Below are positions 24,310-33,485 of a stretch of 64,000 nucleotides of DNA, in pieces. A program made the position numbers and the translations under genes. Position 1 is the first letter of the stretch, and each line of letters opens with the position of its first letter. Under the pieces are notes generated by a model, which saw only the letters and a list, made by a program, of their open reading frames with translations, had not been told where the DNA came from and made no database searches. Source of the DNA: Candidatus Nanopelagicales bacterium (GTDB taxonomy: Bacteria > Actinomycetota > Actinomycetes > S36-B12); NCBI GenBank assembly GCA_018402075.1, contig JAGYJP010000001.1:558001-622000 (forward strand). Reading direction: 5' to 3'.

Positions 24310-26148
24310 CTACTGATTACGCGGCTTTTTGGGTTTTTTAGTCGCTGATGGACTTGGGCTCGCATTTGCATTTGCATTAGCGGCGTCAGGAGTTTCTTCA
24401 GCAGTGTTATCAAACTCCACATCCTCTGCAAACTGATCTTCTTTTTTATCTTTCTTCGGCTTTTTGCACTTAATTTCAGGACCCGCTCGGTACACGGTGG
24501 TCATGGGCTCGCGCTCGACTTCAACGCCACCTTTGATGAAGACTCGATTGACAGTAATTGTGAAACCTTGAATTCCCGCTTGCGGCGTGCACTTCTTGGT
24601 GCGATTCACGATTTTCTGTGGCTGACGAATATTGGTGCGCTCTCCAAACTCGGCACGAATTTCATCAAACTGTTTTTGCCCCCAGAAAGTAACTCGCATT
24701 GACGTGCTGGTCATTTTCGTTGTAATGAAAACGGGCGTGGGAGATGTATTTGTAAACTTCATGTCGAAAACACCCCAAGCGACGGTTGCTTCCAAGCCCG
24801 GTTGATACCGGGAAATGTAAAGGGAATGTGCGCGAGTGTCTGTTTTCTCCATGCCTGCAAAGAATGCTGCTGTCCACACTGCCGTGGTTGCGGCTGAAAC
24901 TCCACCGCCTAATGCATCTTCGAATACACCACCTGGACCAATGATGGTGCCGACCGTATAACCATTAGCAACCGTTCGCTCTTTGATGGTGTCGTTCATG
25001 GAGAAAGTCTCACCTGGCATCAAGAGAGTTCCATTGATGTACTTCGCTGCCTGGCCAATATTCGTTGTCCGGTAAGCGGCATACGGAAAGGTTTGGGTAA
25101 AGCTTGAGAGCTTTTCAGTGATACCCAATGCCTCGGCGTCTGCAGTTGTGAGTTCAGGATCCCTGGTACCCATGGGCACCGTGACCGCACGATTGGGGTT
25201 TGAATCCCCCAAAACACCCAGTACGGCCGTTGCAAGATCAGCATCTGCAATGCCGGCCCCCACGACCGACGGCACTACAACGGGCTTACCCTTTTTGATG
25301 GTAAATGTAGCGTTGCGACCGGGCACTTCCACTTCACTTAATTCTGGGGCGATGGATTCATGTAAAATCGCACCATCGAGCTCAGGGGCGAGCTGATTTC
25401 CCTGTTGCGAGAAACTCAATGCTCGAGCGATCACCTGCGGGTCAATTGAGGTGCTGATGTCTCCTGCGTTTACCCCCACTGGTGCCGCAATGGCAGTTTC
25501 AGCAAGCTTTTGAGCCGCAAGAGCAGTTTCCTCTGATACCCGAGGTGGAGTGACCTCACTCGGTGCAACGATCGGTGATCGGCGTTCCGTGACACCGGCT
25601 ACCAGTAAATCTGCGAGAGCGATCTGATCAATTTCGCGACCATCTCTACCCGGCGTGAGTGTAATTTTCTGAGGCGTAACTTTCAGGTTCGGCTCAACGG
25701 GAAGAGCATCCGATGCTTGCGCAAGACCTGCCACCTGATCTTCCAAAACCTCCGAATCAACAGAAATCACCGGTTCTATTTCCCGTGACCCAATAAAATC
25801 TGTCAACAAGGTCACCGGATTGAAACCACGGCGCATTCCCTGCTCCACCGTCGATTGGGCATCCAAGGTTATTCCAGCCGCCGCCGGACGAATTTCAAAC
25901 TCTTGGTCACCTACAGTGATAACGAATTTTCTATTGATTTTGGGAGCGATTTCGCTCTCCACGAGATCAACAGCCTCGGACTCGCTCATTCCGCCGATAT
26001 TGACGCCCGACACGGTGGTTCCCGCCCTCACGGTGTCCTTGGTGGCAAGGAAGATACCCGAAAGGAAAACCAGAACTCCCGCAACTACCGCCCCCGCAAT
26101 AATCAGGTTTCGCCGTGAAAGGGCGGGCATCTTCAGATGCTCGGGCAC
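24310..26148 (-). CDS. VanW-family membrane-anchored protein
   Basis: 612 residues. A short N-terminus, one transmembrane helix (IIAGAVVAGVLVFLSGIFLA, about 14-33), two peptidoglycan-binding-4-like segments (about 35-330), then the VanW domain (TNIGQAAKYINGTLLMPGETFSMNDTI... GPGGVFEDALGGGVSAATTAVWTAAF) and a low-complexity tail rich in K, A, N, P and S. It is probably an extracytoplasmic cell-wall protein; VanW function is not established. GTG start with GGAG upstream; ATG 26130 is an alternative. The 172 bases upstream hold two small hairpins but no gene. Confidence 0.88.
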   Translation of the reverse strand: MPEHLKMPALSRRNLIIAGAVVAGVLVFLSGIFLATKDTVRAGTTVSGVNIGGMSESEAVDLVESEIAPKINRKFVITVGDQEFEIRPAAAGITLDAQSTVEQGMRRGFNPVTLLTDFIGSREIEPVISVDSEVLEDQVAGLAQASDALPVEPNLKVTPQKITLTPGRDGREIDQIALADLLVAGVTERRSPIVAPSEVTPPRVSEETALAAQKLAETAIAAPVGVNAGDISTSIDPQVIARALSFSQQGNQLAPELDGAILHESIAPELSEVEVPGRNATFTIKKGKPVVVPSVVGAGIADADLATAVLGVLGDSNPNRAVTVPMGTRDPELTTADAEALGITEKLSSFTQTFPYAAYRTTNIGQAAKYINGTLLMPGETFSMNDTIKERTVANGYTVGTIIGPGGVFEDALGGGVSAATTAVWTAAFFAGMEKTDTRAHSLYISRYQPGLEATVAWGVFDMKFTNTSPTPVFITTKMTSTSMRVTFWGQKQFDEIRAEFGERTNIRQPQKIVNRTKKCTPQAGIQGFTITVNRVFIKGGVEVEREPMTTVYRAGPEIKCKKPKKDKKEDQFAEDVEFDNTAEETPDAANANANASPSPSATKKPKKPRNQ

Positions 26149-26320
26149 GACATCACTCCAAAAAAGCTAGACAACACTGGCGGTTTTGTGCGGGTATTAC
26201 ATGGCGAAATACAAGTATCTCATGGTAGAGATGAGACTAGGGCATTAAGGACAGCGACATGCCCCGTAATACATCTCATACCTGTATCGAAATTGACGCA
26301 GGATTAACTCGATGGGTTCC

Positions 26321-26761
26321 CTATTTTTTTTCCCGGCTGCGAAAATTCACCGGAAAAGTAGCAATGGCTACGCTAATAATCACCCCACCAAAGAGGTACA
26401 CCAACTGGCGCACCCCCGAGCTGATGGCCAGGTCCCCCGAGGGGGACTCCGCGGCAAGCAGGATTGTCGCTGACAACCAGCCGGTAAAGAACAGCCACGC
26501 ACCCCATCTGGTCCGGGTACCCGTGGTGGCCAAGCGGGTAAGGGCGGCAAGCACCACGAGCATCAGGAGCATGCCCCAGGGGATCACCACTACATATTCA
26601 CCAAATGCGAAAACTGTGCGCTGAGCCTGCATGAAGGCGCCGCTCACCCCCGTGGCAACACCCATCAGGGCAAATGCAATCAGGATGGCAATTCGAATGA
26701 ATGTGGACGAAGAAGCAGATTCTGATTCCACGTCATCTACATTTTCTAAAACATGATTCAC
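26321..26761 (-). CDS. DUF6113-like four-helix membrane protein
   Basis: 146 residues, four transmembrane segments (IRIAILIAFALMGVATGV, VVVIPWGMLLMLVVLAALTRL, WGAWLFFTGWLSATILLA, LVYLFGGVIISVAIATF). It resembles the small membrane protein that follows mshB in other actinobacteria (Rv1171-like). Function unknown. GTG start immediately follows the mshB stop with no gap, so translation is likely coupled. Confidence 0.65.
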   Translation of the reverse strand: MNHVLENVDDVESESASSSTFIRIAILIAFALMGVATGVSGAFMQAQRTVFAFGEYVVVIPWGMLLMLVVLAALTRLATTGTRTRWGAWLFFTGWLSATILLAAESPSGDLAISSGVRQLVYLFGGVIISVAIATFPVNFRSREKK

Positions 26762-27682
26762 TCAAGACTCAATCCCGATACCCGCGAAAAGATCCGATTC
26801 CACCAAACCGGATCGTGGACCTTGACCACGCGCTAGTCGGTAATGTTCTTCACCAAAAATCTCAAATCCCAAATTATTCGACAAAGCAAAAAAACCACTG
26901 TCGGCAGTCACCTGGGTCTTGTGGGCCGCCAATGCCTGATACTTCGCTTCAGTAAAACCTGAGCCATCTATCACGGTCGTGATGAGTGAGTCATCGCAGA
27001 CAAATGGGAGGTCGTCAGGATCCATGAGGGCGAAGTCGCTCGTATCGCCCGCCTCTTTGAGTTTTTCAATTCCTTGCACCATGACGCTTTTCGGAAATGC
27101 TGTCCAATACACCTTGCTCGGCGACCATGCCGGACCCAAATCGCTTCGAAAACTTGCACTCTCTGCCAAAGCAATTGCGTAGTGGGTAACTCGATGAGCC
27201 TGGATGTGATCAGGGTGACCGTAGCCACCGAAGTCATCGTAGGTAATGACGACCTGAGGTCTGACTTCACGAATAATTGCGCACAGATCAGTTGCAGCAG
27301 TAAGCAGATCGGCTTGCCAAAAGCAGTCCTCCCGTTGATTACTCGGCACGCCCATCATTCCCGAGTCCCGGTACTTGCCGGGAGCACCCAAGAAACGAAA
27401 ATCAGTGACGCCCAAAATTTTCATGGCATCTGAGAGTTCAGTGATTCGATGCTCACCAAGTGAGTCATTTGCGTCTGCGGCCAAATGCGAAAGCTCTGGT
27501 ACGAGGACTTCACCTTCTTCGCCAAGAGTGCAGGTCACAAGTGTCACGTGTGCACCACTTGCAGCATATTTCGCCATGGTGACGCCGGTACCAATAGTTT
27601 CATCATCCGGATGTGCGTGGACCACGAGCATCCGTCGATCCGCAGAGATAGCGGGTTTCACTGCAAAGGCCTGTTGAGTCAC
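26762..27682 (-). CDS. mshB: mycothiol biosynthesis deacetylase MshB
   Basis: 306-residue LmbE-like zinc deacetylase: removes acetate from GlcNAc-inositol in mycothiol synthesis. Zinc motif VVHAHPDDET near residue 20 and the distal FGGYGHPDHIQAH supply the ligands. The chain is longer at the C-terminus than generic LmbE proteins, as in MshB. GTG 27682 is chosen because TACCCT is 6 bases upstream and the family begins here; a longer frame to 27769 overlaps the divergent peptidase gene. The second mycothiol gene in the window is mca. Confidence 0.9.
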   Translation of the reverse strand: MTQQAFAVKPAISADRRMLVVHAHPDDETIGTGVTMAKYAASGAHVTLVTCTLGEEGEVLVPELSHLAADANDSLGEHRITELSDAMKILGVTDFRFLGAPGKYRDSGMMGVPSNQREDCFWQADLLTAATDLCAIIREVRPQVVITYDDFGGYGHPDHIQAHRVTHYAIALAESASFRSDLGPAWSPSKVYWTAFPKSVMVQGIEKLKEAGDTSDFALMDPDDLPFVCDDSLITTVIDGSGFTEAKYQALAAHKTQVTADSGFFALSNNLGFEIFGEEHYRLARGQGPRSGLVESDLFAGIGIES

Positions 27683-27688
27683 TCGACA

Positions 27689-27694
27689 AGGGTA
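27689..27694 (-). promoter_or_regulatory. leaderless -10 element of mshB
   Basis: TACCCT, six bases, then GTG (27682) on the minus strand. Confidence 0.6.
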
Positions 27695-27722
27695 CTCACG
27701 GCTCCGCGTGCTCTCCGTGGTG

Positions 27723-27728
27723 CATGAT
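27723..27728 (+). promoter_or_regulatory. leaderless -10 element of the S9 peptidase gene
   Basis: CATGAT, six bases, then ATG at 27735. Confidence 0.55.
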
Positions 27729-27734
27729 TCGAGC

Positions 27735-29831
27735 ATGACCGAGTCGTTTCCAAGACAAAAGGCCCTCACTCGCGGATTTCGATTGGGTGCACCTCGCTCA
27801 TTCCGTCTGAGTGCTGAGCACGATCTTGTTCTCTTTATTCGAAGTGATTCAGGTCGAAGCGCCGCGGGTAACCTGTGGTGTGCTCAGCCGGAAGCCCCGG
27901 GCTCTACAACCTGGATTGAGCGAAAAATTGTGGATTCTTCTGCTTTGGCAACAGGAGATATACCCGAGCATGAGCGAGCCCGACGCGAGCGCATGCGGGA
28001 AGTTACCGAGGGTATCACCGCATTCAGTGTTGATCATTCATTTAGTTCCGCCGTATTTGTCGTCAACGGGGAACTTTATGTCGTGACAATTCCACCGAGC
28101 GCCATGGAAGATATTCACCCTCCTCGACACTTAGGAACCGGCGGGAATTGCATTGATCCACAGATCAGCCCTGATGGCAAGCGCGTGGCCTATGTGCGTA
28201 ACGGAGGTGTGCATTATGTGAATATTGCCACCGGAGAAGTACTCGCACTTGCAGAGCCGCAGGCGGACGAACACTCGGTGACATGGGGGCTTGCTGATTT
28301 CGCTGCGGCTGAGGAACTAGAGCGGATGCGTGGCTTCTGGTGGCACAGCGACTCACAAGGTTTGTTTATTGAAAAAGTAGATAACTCACCCGTTGACATT
28401 GCTTGGATTACAGACCCTGCCCACCCGACAGCTGGACCTCGGCAACACCGTTATCCATTTGCAGGCACGCCAAATGCCGATGTACATTTATTTTCTCTTG
28501 ATCTTCAGGGTGCTACTACGGAAATTCATTGGGATAAAGAACTGTTTCCCTATTTGGTGACTGTTTCACCAGCCGGTAGCAGCCCGACCTTTAGTGTGCT
28601 GGGACGCGATCAAACCACTCTTCAGATCAATAAGATTGAAAATAATGTAAGCACTGAGTTGGTAACTCGCATGGAAAAACCGTGGCATACCGTTTTCCCT
28701 GGAGTCCCTCGGTTAAATGATTCTGAATTACTCATCGAAATTCGTCCGATCAATGACGTGTTTCGACTCTGTGTTGATGGTGAACCAGTGAGTCCCCCCG
28801 AAGTTCAAGTCAATGGACTGATCGATTGCGGGACCGACCTGGTCTATTCCGGATCCGTAGACCCCACATCACAATGTATTTACACCCTTGATCACGGGAA
28901 TATTTCTCCAGAGGTCGGTGTTCATTCAGCCGCTGTAGATCACAATCTCATGGTGCTTGCGAGCACAACCCTGGAGGACACACGTTCTAGTTTCACACTC
29001 ATAAACACAGACACTCCTTTCACAGTTCTTCATGAATTCGACAATCAAGCGGAGCAACCGATCATTCAACCGAATGTCACTATGCACATCAGTGGGAAAG
29101 ACTCATTACGATCGGCAATTGTTTGGCCGGAGAATCACGTTCCAGGCACAAAAGTTCCGGTCATTTGTGCTCCATATGGTGGCCCTCACGCCCAACGCGT
29201 GATTCAGGCGGGGATTTCCTACTGCTCCGATCAGTGGTTAGCAAACCATGGGTTTGCCGTGGTCATTACCGATAATCGTGGCACGCCCTCACGCGGACCA
29301 AATTTCGAATATGCAGTGCACCATGATCTCGCACATGTAGTCCTCGACGATCAAATCACTGCTTTGACTGAGTTGGCTCAACAATTCCCAGATCTTGACC
29401 TGAGCCGAGTGGGTATTCACGGCTGGTCATTTGGCGGCTACCTTTCCGCTTTAGCGGTTCTCCTTCGACCCGATGTTTTCCATGCCGCCGTTGCAGGTGC
29501 TCCCGTCACCGACTGGGCGCTGTATGACACTGCATATTCAGAACGCTATCTCGGAATGCCTACAGATAATCAGGACGTCTATTCAGCTTCCTCGCTTCTC
29601 AATAAAGCAGCCGGTTTGGGAAGTCCCCTATTAATGATTCACGGTTTGGCTGACGACAATGTTCTCGCAGCTCATACCTTGCAGTTGTCCAGAGCGCTAC
29701 TGGAAGCCGGCAAGGGTCATTCGGTTCTTCCGCTCAGCGGAGTTTCACACATGACACCCCAAGAAGTAATTGCGGAGAATCTTTTATTGACGGAATTGCA
29801 CTTCTTTCAGAAACATCTCACTAGCCCTTAG
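27735..29831 (+). CDS. S9 family prolyl oligopeptidase (DPP IV-like)
   Basis: 698 residues. A beta-propeller of the DPP IV N-terminal type covers about 1-440 (for example DPQISPDGKRVAYVRNGGVHYVN), then an alpha/beta hydrolase domain with the serine in HGWSFGGY, the aspartate in IHGLADDNV and the histidine near SGVSHM. It would release N-terminal dipeptides or cut after proline in peptides. No signal peptide, so cytosolic. Its end overlaps the convergent typA stop by 11 bases. Confidence 0.9.
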   Translation: MTESFPRQKALTRGFRLGAPRSFRLSAEHDLVLFIRSDSGRSAAGNLWCAQPEAPGSTTWIERKIVDSSALATGDIPEHERARRERMREVTEGITAFSVDHSFSSAVFVVNGELYVVTIPPSAMEDIHPPRHLGTGGNCIDPQISPDGKRVAYVRNGGVHYVNIATGEVLALAEPQADEHSVTWGLADFAAAEELERMRGFWWHSDSQGLFIEKVDNSPVDIAWITDPAHPTAGPRQHRYPFAGTPNADVHLFSLDLQGATTEIHWDKELFPYLVTVSPAGSSPTFSVLGRDQTTLQINKIENNVSTELVTRMEKPWHTVFPGVPRLNDSELLIEIRPINDVFRLCVDGEPVSPPEVQVNGLIDCGTDLVYSGSVDPTSQCIYTLDHGNISPEVGVHSAAVDHNLMVLASTTLEDTRSSFTLINTDTPFTVLHEFDNQAEQPIIQPNVTMHISGKDSLRSAIVWPENHVPGTKVPVICAPYGGPHAQRVIQAGISYCSDQWLANHGFAVVITDNRGTPSRGPNFEYAVHHDLAHVVLDDQITALTELAQQFPDLDLSRVGIHGWSFGGYLSALAVLLRPDVFHAAVAGAPVTDWALYDTAYSERYLGMPTDNQDVYSASSLLNKAAGLGSPLLMIHGLADDNVLAAHTLQLSRALLEAGKGHSVLPLSGVSHMTPQEVIAENLLLTELHFFQKHLTSP

Positions 29832-31680
29832 GTTTACGTCCTGCTCGCTGGCGTTCGGCAGCACCTAGGAGGACCTTACGAATTCGCACTGCCGAAGGCG
29901 TTACTTCCACACACTCATCTTCTCGACAGAACTCCAATGCCTGCTCGAGGGACAGCTGGCGGTGTGGGATGAGCGGCACGAGGATATCGGAAGATGACTG
30001 GCGCATGTTGGTGAGTTTCTTTTCCTTGGTCGGATTGACATCCATGTCATCGGAGCGAGAGTTTTCGCCAACAATCATGCCTTCGTAAACTTCAGTCCCA
30101 GGTCCCACGAACATGGTGCCGCGTTCCTGAAGGTTCGATAACGCAAATCCGGTAGTTGGACCTGTTCGATCAGCAACGAGAGAGCCCGTTGGTCGAGTGC
30201 GTAACTCGCCAAACCACGGCTCGTACTTATCAAATACGTGGTGCAATAAACCTGTTCCGCGGGTTTCGGTGAGGAACTCGGTTCGAAAACCAATAAGGCC
30301 TCTGGCGGGCACCAGATACTCCATGCGCACCCAGCCGGTTCCGTGATTAATCATTTGCTCCATGCGGCCCTTGCGCAGCGCCATGAGTTGGGTCACCACA
30401 CCCAAATAATCCTCCGGTATGTCAATGGATAAACGCTCAACGGGTTCATGAATCTTGCCATCAATCGTTCGCGTGACCACCTGAGGCTTGCCCACGGTCA
30501 ATTCGAAGCCTTCGCGCTTCATGATCTCCACAAGAATTGCGAGCTGAAGTTCCCCTCGACCTTGGACTTCCCAGGTGTCCGGACGTTCGGTGGGAAGTAC
30601 GCGAATGGATACGTTTCCTACCGTTTCTGCGAACAGGCGTTCCTTAACCATGTTCGCAGTTAACTTGGTGCCACCACTGCGGCCGGCGAGAGGAGCTGTG
30701 TTAATACCGATCGTCATTGAGATAGACGGTTCATCGACGGTAATAATCGGTAACGCCACCGGATTGTCAATATCGGCCAAGGTGTCGCCAATAGTGATTT
30801 CAGGAATTCCTGCCACGGCAATGATGTCGCCGGGTCCTGCGCTTTCGGCTGGGACACGTGTCAAGGCCTCGGTAATCAGCAGCTCTACTACCTTGGCGCG
30901 TTCGATTGTTCCATCGCGGCGAATCCAAGCGACCTGTTGACCTTTTGTGATTGTTCCCTGATGAACCCGACACAGTGCCAATCGACCGAGATACGGGGAG
31001 GCATCAAGGTTGGTGACATGAGCTTGTAGCGGGGCACCTTCGGTATAGGTCGGGGCAGGAATAGTTTCAATGAGCGTTTTGAATAATGGTTCAAGGTTCT
31101 CTGAATCAGGCATGCCGCCATCTTCCGGGCGGGTCAGCGAGGCACGACCCGCTTTGGCGCTGGTGTACACAATCGGAAACTCAATTTGAGCTTCATTCGC
31201 ATCAAGGTCCAAAAACAATTCATACGCTTCATCGACTACATCGGCAATGCGTGCATCGGAGCGATCTACCTTGTTAATGACAAGTACAACCGGCAGATTT
31301 TTACTGAGCGCTTTGCGCAACACAAATCGCGTCTGAGGAAGTGGGCCTTCAGATGAATCGACCAACAGGACGACTCCGTCAACCATTTCTAATCCGCGCT
31401 CAACCTCACCGCCAAAGTCGGCGTGGCCGGGAGTATCAATAATGTTGAATGTAATTCCTTCAGGAGCAGATGGGCCCGCATACCGAACCGATGTGTTCTT
31501 GGCGAGGATCGTGATCCCTTTTTCGCGCTCAAGATCCATGGAGTCCATGACTCGCTCATTAACGTCTTGATTTTCTCGAAAAGCTCCTGATTGCCACAAC
31601 ATGGCATCCACGAGAGTTGTCTTGCCATGGTCGACGTGAGCGATAATGGCTACATTGCGTAAATCGGAGCGAAAAGTCAC
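29821..31680 (-). CDS. typA: TypA/BipA ribosome-associated GTPase
   Basis: 619-residue translational GTPase with roles in ribosome assembly and stress growth. G1 AHVDHGKTT (about 14-22), G2 region REKGITI, G3 DTPGHADFGGEVER, G4 NKVDR; then domain II, EF-G-like domains III and V, and the TypA-specific C-terminal domain (GQ-like region ending GAAERQRAGRKPKG). GTG start at 31680 with TAGTCT 6 bases upstream. Confidence 0.97.
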   Translation of the reverse strand: MTFRSDLRNVAIIAHVDHGKTTLVDAMLWQSGAFRENQDVNERVMDSMDLEREKGITILAKNTSVRYAGPSAPEGITFNIIDTPGHADFGGEVERGLEMVDGVVLLVDSSEGPLPQTRFVLRKALSKNLPVVLVINKVDRSDARIADVVDEAYELFLDLDANEAQIEFPIVYTSAKAGRASLTRPEDGGMPDSENLEPLFKTLIETIPAPTYTEGAPLQAHVTNLDASPYLGRLALCRVHQGTITKGQQVAWIRRDGTIERAKVVELLITEALTRVPAESAGPGDIIAVAGIPEITIGDTLADIDNPVALPIITVDEPSISMTIGINTAPLAGRSGGTKLTANMVKERLFAETVGNVSIRVLPTERPDTWEVQGRGELQLAILVEIMKREGFELTVGKPQVVTRTIDGKIHEPVERLSIDIPEDYLGVVTQLMALRKGRMEQMINHGTGWVRMEYLVPARGLIGFRTEFLTETRGTGLLHHVFDKYEPWFGELRTRPTGSLVADRTGPTTGFALSNLQERGTMFVGPGTEVYEGMIVGENSRSDDMDVNPTKEKKLTNMRQSSSDILVPLIPHRQLSLEQALEFCREDECVEVTPSAVRIRKVLLGAAERQRAGRKPKG

Positions 31681-31686
31681 TAGCTG

Positions 31687-31692
31687 AGACTA
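31687..31692 (-). promoter_or_regulatory. leaderless -10 element of typA
   Basis: TAGTCT, six bases, then GTG (31680) on the minus strand. Confidence 0.6.
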
Positions 31693-31776
31693 GGCGTGTC
31701 TGCACCCGTTCCATCAGGTGGGTGTCATCGGGGGTTTCTCTGTAGAGATTCTCTCTCCTGAGGGTTAAGGTCAACT

Positions 31777-32631
31777 GTGATTGTGACTCGTCAATTGGGT
31801 GAATTCGTCGTTCTCAAGCTCGACCCAAAACTATCTCCGCCGCCAATTCCTCCGGAGTCAGACTTCTGGAACTTGACGCGCACCATGGATGAACTCTCAC
31901 TCGTGTGTGCTGTACATGAAATTCCCTCCTCAGGAGTCATAAGTGTCGAGCGTCATTGGGCCGCCTTTAGAGTCGCTGGATCGATGGACTTCAGTCTCAC
32001 CGGAATTGTGGCCCAGATTTCCCAACCACTTGCCGAAGCGGGAGTCCCAATATTTGTTATCAGCACCTTCGACACTGATTACATTCTCACTCCTGAGAAA
32101 TCGGTGAACATCGCGATGGAGTCTTGGCTGTCCAATGGAATCGAGGTGCTTGAGCCGAACTACCAAACCCGTCAATTGGATGTAATTGAACTGGATTATG
32201 AAATTAATGATATCGCTGCAAACAGTCGAGACAATAAAGTTTGGTTAACTGATTACCCCACCGCAAATGACATTCTTATGGCGCGACTTGCCCTCGAATC
32301 CCAGGAGCCCAGTGACCTCTATCAAATTCGACTCCGATCAACTGGAGAGGCAATTGGCTCCATTGGGTTCAAAGGAGAACGGTGCTTCGACGATATAACT
32401 GCTGTCGAAATTCAATATGAAATTGCGCCTTCGATTCATGGGCAAGGCTTGGGGACAGATGCAGTGGCAGCCATTCGACATGTGGCACGGACACGAGGGA
32501 TTCAGCATCTATGTGCGCAAACAGATATTGCGAACAAAGCCAGTCAAGAAGTGCTCAAGAAGAATAGATTCGAAGAAGTTTCTCGAAATGACAACTTAAT
32601 CGTGTGGTTACAGTCTTCACAGGATGCTTAA
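31777..32631 (+). CDS. ACT (CASTOR-type) domain fused to a GNAT acetyltransferase
   Basis: 284 residues in two parts. Residues about 1-125 match the stand-alone CASTOR/ACT protein family (LTRTMDELSLVCAVHEIP, then RVAGSMDFSLTGIVAQISQPLAEAGVPIFVISTFDTDYIL). Residues about 150-280 are a GNAT domain: EIQYEIAPSIHGQGLGTDAVAAIRHVA is the acetyl-CoA loop and NKASQEVLKKNRFEE the late helix. ACT domains usually bind amino acids, so ligand-controlled acetylation is a reasonable guess. TAAGGT lies 5 bases before the GTG. It overlaps the convergent SRPBCC gene by 15 bases. Confidence 0.8.
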   Translation: MIVTRQLGEFVVLKLDPKLSPPPIPPESDFWNLTRTMDELSLVCAVHEIPSSGVISVERHWAAFRVAGSMDFSLTGIVAQISQPLAEAGVPIFVISTFDTDYILTPEKSVNIAMESWLSNGIEVLEPNYQTRQLDVIELDYEINDIAANSRDNKVWLTDYPTANDILMARLALESQEPSDLYQIRLRSTGEAIGSIGFKGERCFDDITAVEIQYEIAPSIHGQGLGTDAVAAIRHVARTRGIQHLCAQTDIANKASQEVLKKNRFEEVSRNDNLIVWLQSSQDA

Positions 32632-33087
32632 ATATTGCTCCAAAGAGTCAAAGTAGCTTTCCATTCCGGCTTGGGCTTGTATAGCCTCTTTCTCGGTTAA
32701 GTCACCAAACTGGCTAAATTTCACCCAACTGCGAAAGTCACGAGTCTCAAACTCCACCACGATTCGGTGAAACTCAGTAGTGAAGTCCATTACAGCGAAC
32801 TCTTCTGCGGATTCCGTGTAATGCAATGTGTGCTCAAGGCGGGCATTTTCCACGACTGCCGTGTACTTACCAAAAAAGTAAGCAAAGAAATTATCTTCAG
32901 GAACGTTCACACCGACCGCCCAGATGCCTCCAGGAACGGGATCAGAGAGCACCGAACCTGGGACAATTAAATGGCCGAGTCCGTGGTACCAAACCCCTAA
33001 TGCATCGGGGTCGGTCCAAGCAGCCCACAAGATGTCCACTGGAATGTCAATCTCTCGCTCAACACTGTAGGCCGGCTGCTCGCTCAT
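32617..33087 (-). CDS. SRPBCC/AHSA1-like protein
   Basis: 156 residues, Bet v 1-like fold: YSVEREIDIPVDILWAAWTDPDALGVWYHGLGH at the start and a long C-terminal helix (KEAIQAQAGMESYFDSLEQYL). It resembles AHSA1/START-type ligand-binding proteins of unknown substrate. ATG 33087 has GGGAGAAG upstream; a longer frame to 33120 is not needed. Neighbours do not suggest a role. Confidence 0.75.
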   Translation of the reverse strand: MSEQPAYSVEREIDIPVDILWAAWTDPDALGVWYHGLGHLIVPGSVLSDPVPGGIWAVGVNVPEDNFFAYFFGKYTAVVENARLEHTLHYTESAEEFAVMDFTTEFHRIVVEFETRDFRSWVKFSQFGDLTEKEAIQAQAGMESYFDSLEQYLSIL

Positions 33088-33243
33088 GATTTCTTCTCCC
33101 TGTAGTTGGACCGTGCCCAATTGTGCAATACATCGTGATGGTAACCCTTAGACATTGAAACGGAATTTGCCCACATGCCGCGCTCGATCAACACTCTCCG
33201 ATGCCAAGCGAGAATTGACCGCTCGTTTGACTGCCACTCTTTC

Positions 33244-33259
33244 GTCAGCATATGCTGAC
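33244..33259. promoter_or_regulatory. 16-bp perfect palindrome over the promoter of the small HTH gene
   Basis: GTCAGCATATGCTGAC contains TATGCT (33251-33256), which is followed by six bases and the ATG at 33263. A dimer bound here would cover the -10 element, so it is a likely operator, perhaps for the HTH protein itself. Confidence 0.6.
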
Positions 33260-33262
33260 ACC

Positions 33263-33460
33263 ATGAACACAGCAATAAGCGAAAATGATGGAATCTTCGG
33301 CGAACTGACCGCGATCTTGGAGGCCAAGCGGCAGTTGGCTCGCCGCGAGGAGGTCGCCGTTCGGCGGGCGCGTCACACAGGTCTGTCCTGGGCCGAGATC
33401 GGCACCCTGCTCGGCGTCACGCGCCAGACGATGCACCGCAAGTACCGCAGGGTGGGCTGA
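33263..33460 (+). CDS. small helix-turn-helix DNA-binding protein
   Basis: 65 residues: a charged helix (FGELTAILEAKRQLARREEVAVRRARH) that could pair as a coiled coil, then a helix-turn-helix GLSWAEIGTLLGVTRQTMHRKYR at the very C-terminus. The HTH resembles sigma-region-4-like or AsnC-like recognition helices; no ligand domain. The last 160 bases are clearly more GC-rich than flanking genes, with third positions mostly G or C, suggesting recent transfer from a high-GC actinobacterium. The start is chosen by TATGCT 6 bases upstream; the frame is open to 33155. Confidence 0.75.
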   Translation: MNTAISENDGIFGELTAILEAKRQLARREEVAVRRARHTGLSWAEIGTLLGVTRQTMHRKYRRVG

Positions 33461-33485
33461 GCACGTCTTCTAGAGTTCCGAGCCG

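Noticed and set aside
26197..26223. Eight-codon upstream frame (ATG at 26223, minus strand) before the VanW gene
   Set aside because: The nearest TAGTCT is 10 bases away, not 6, and short frames like this are expected by chance.
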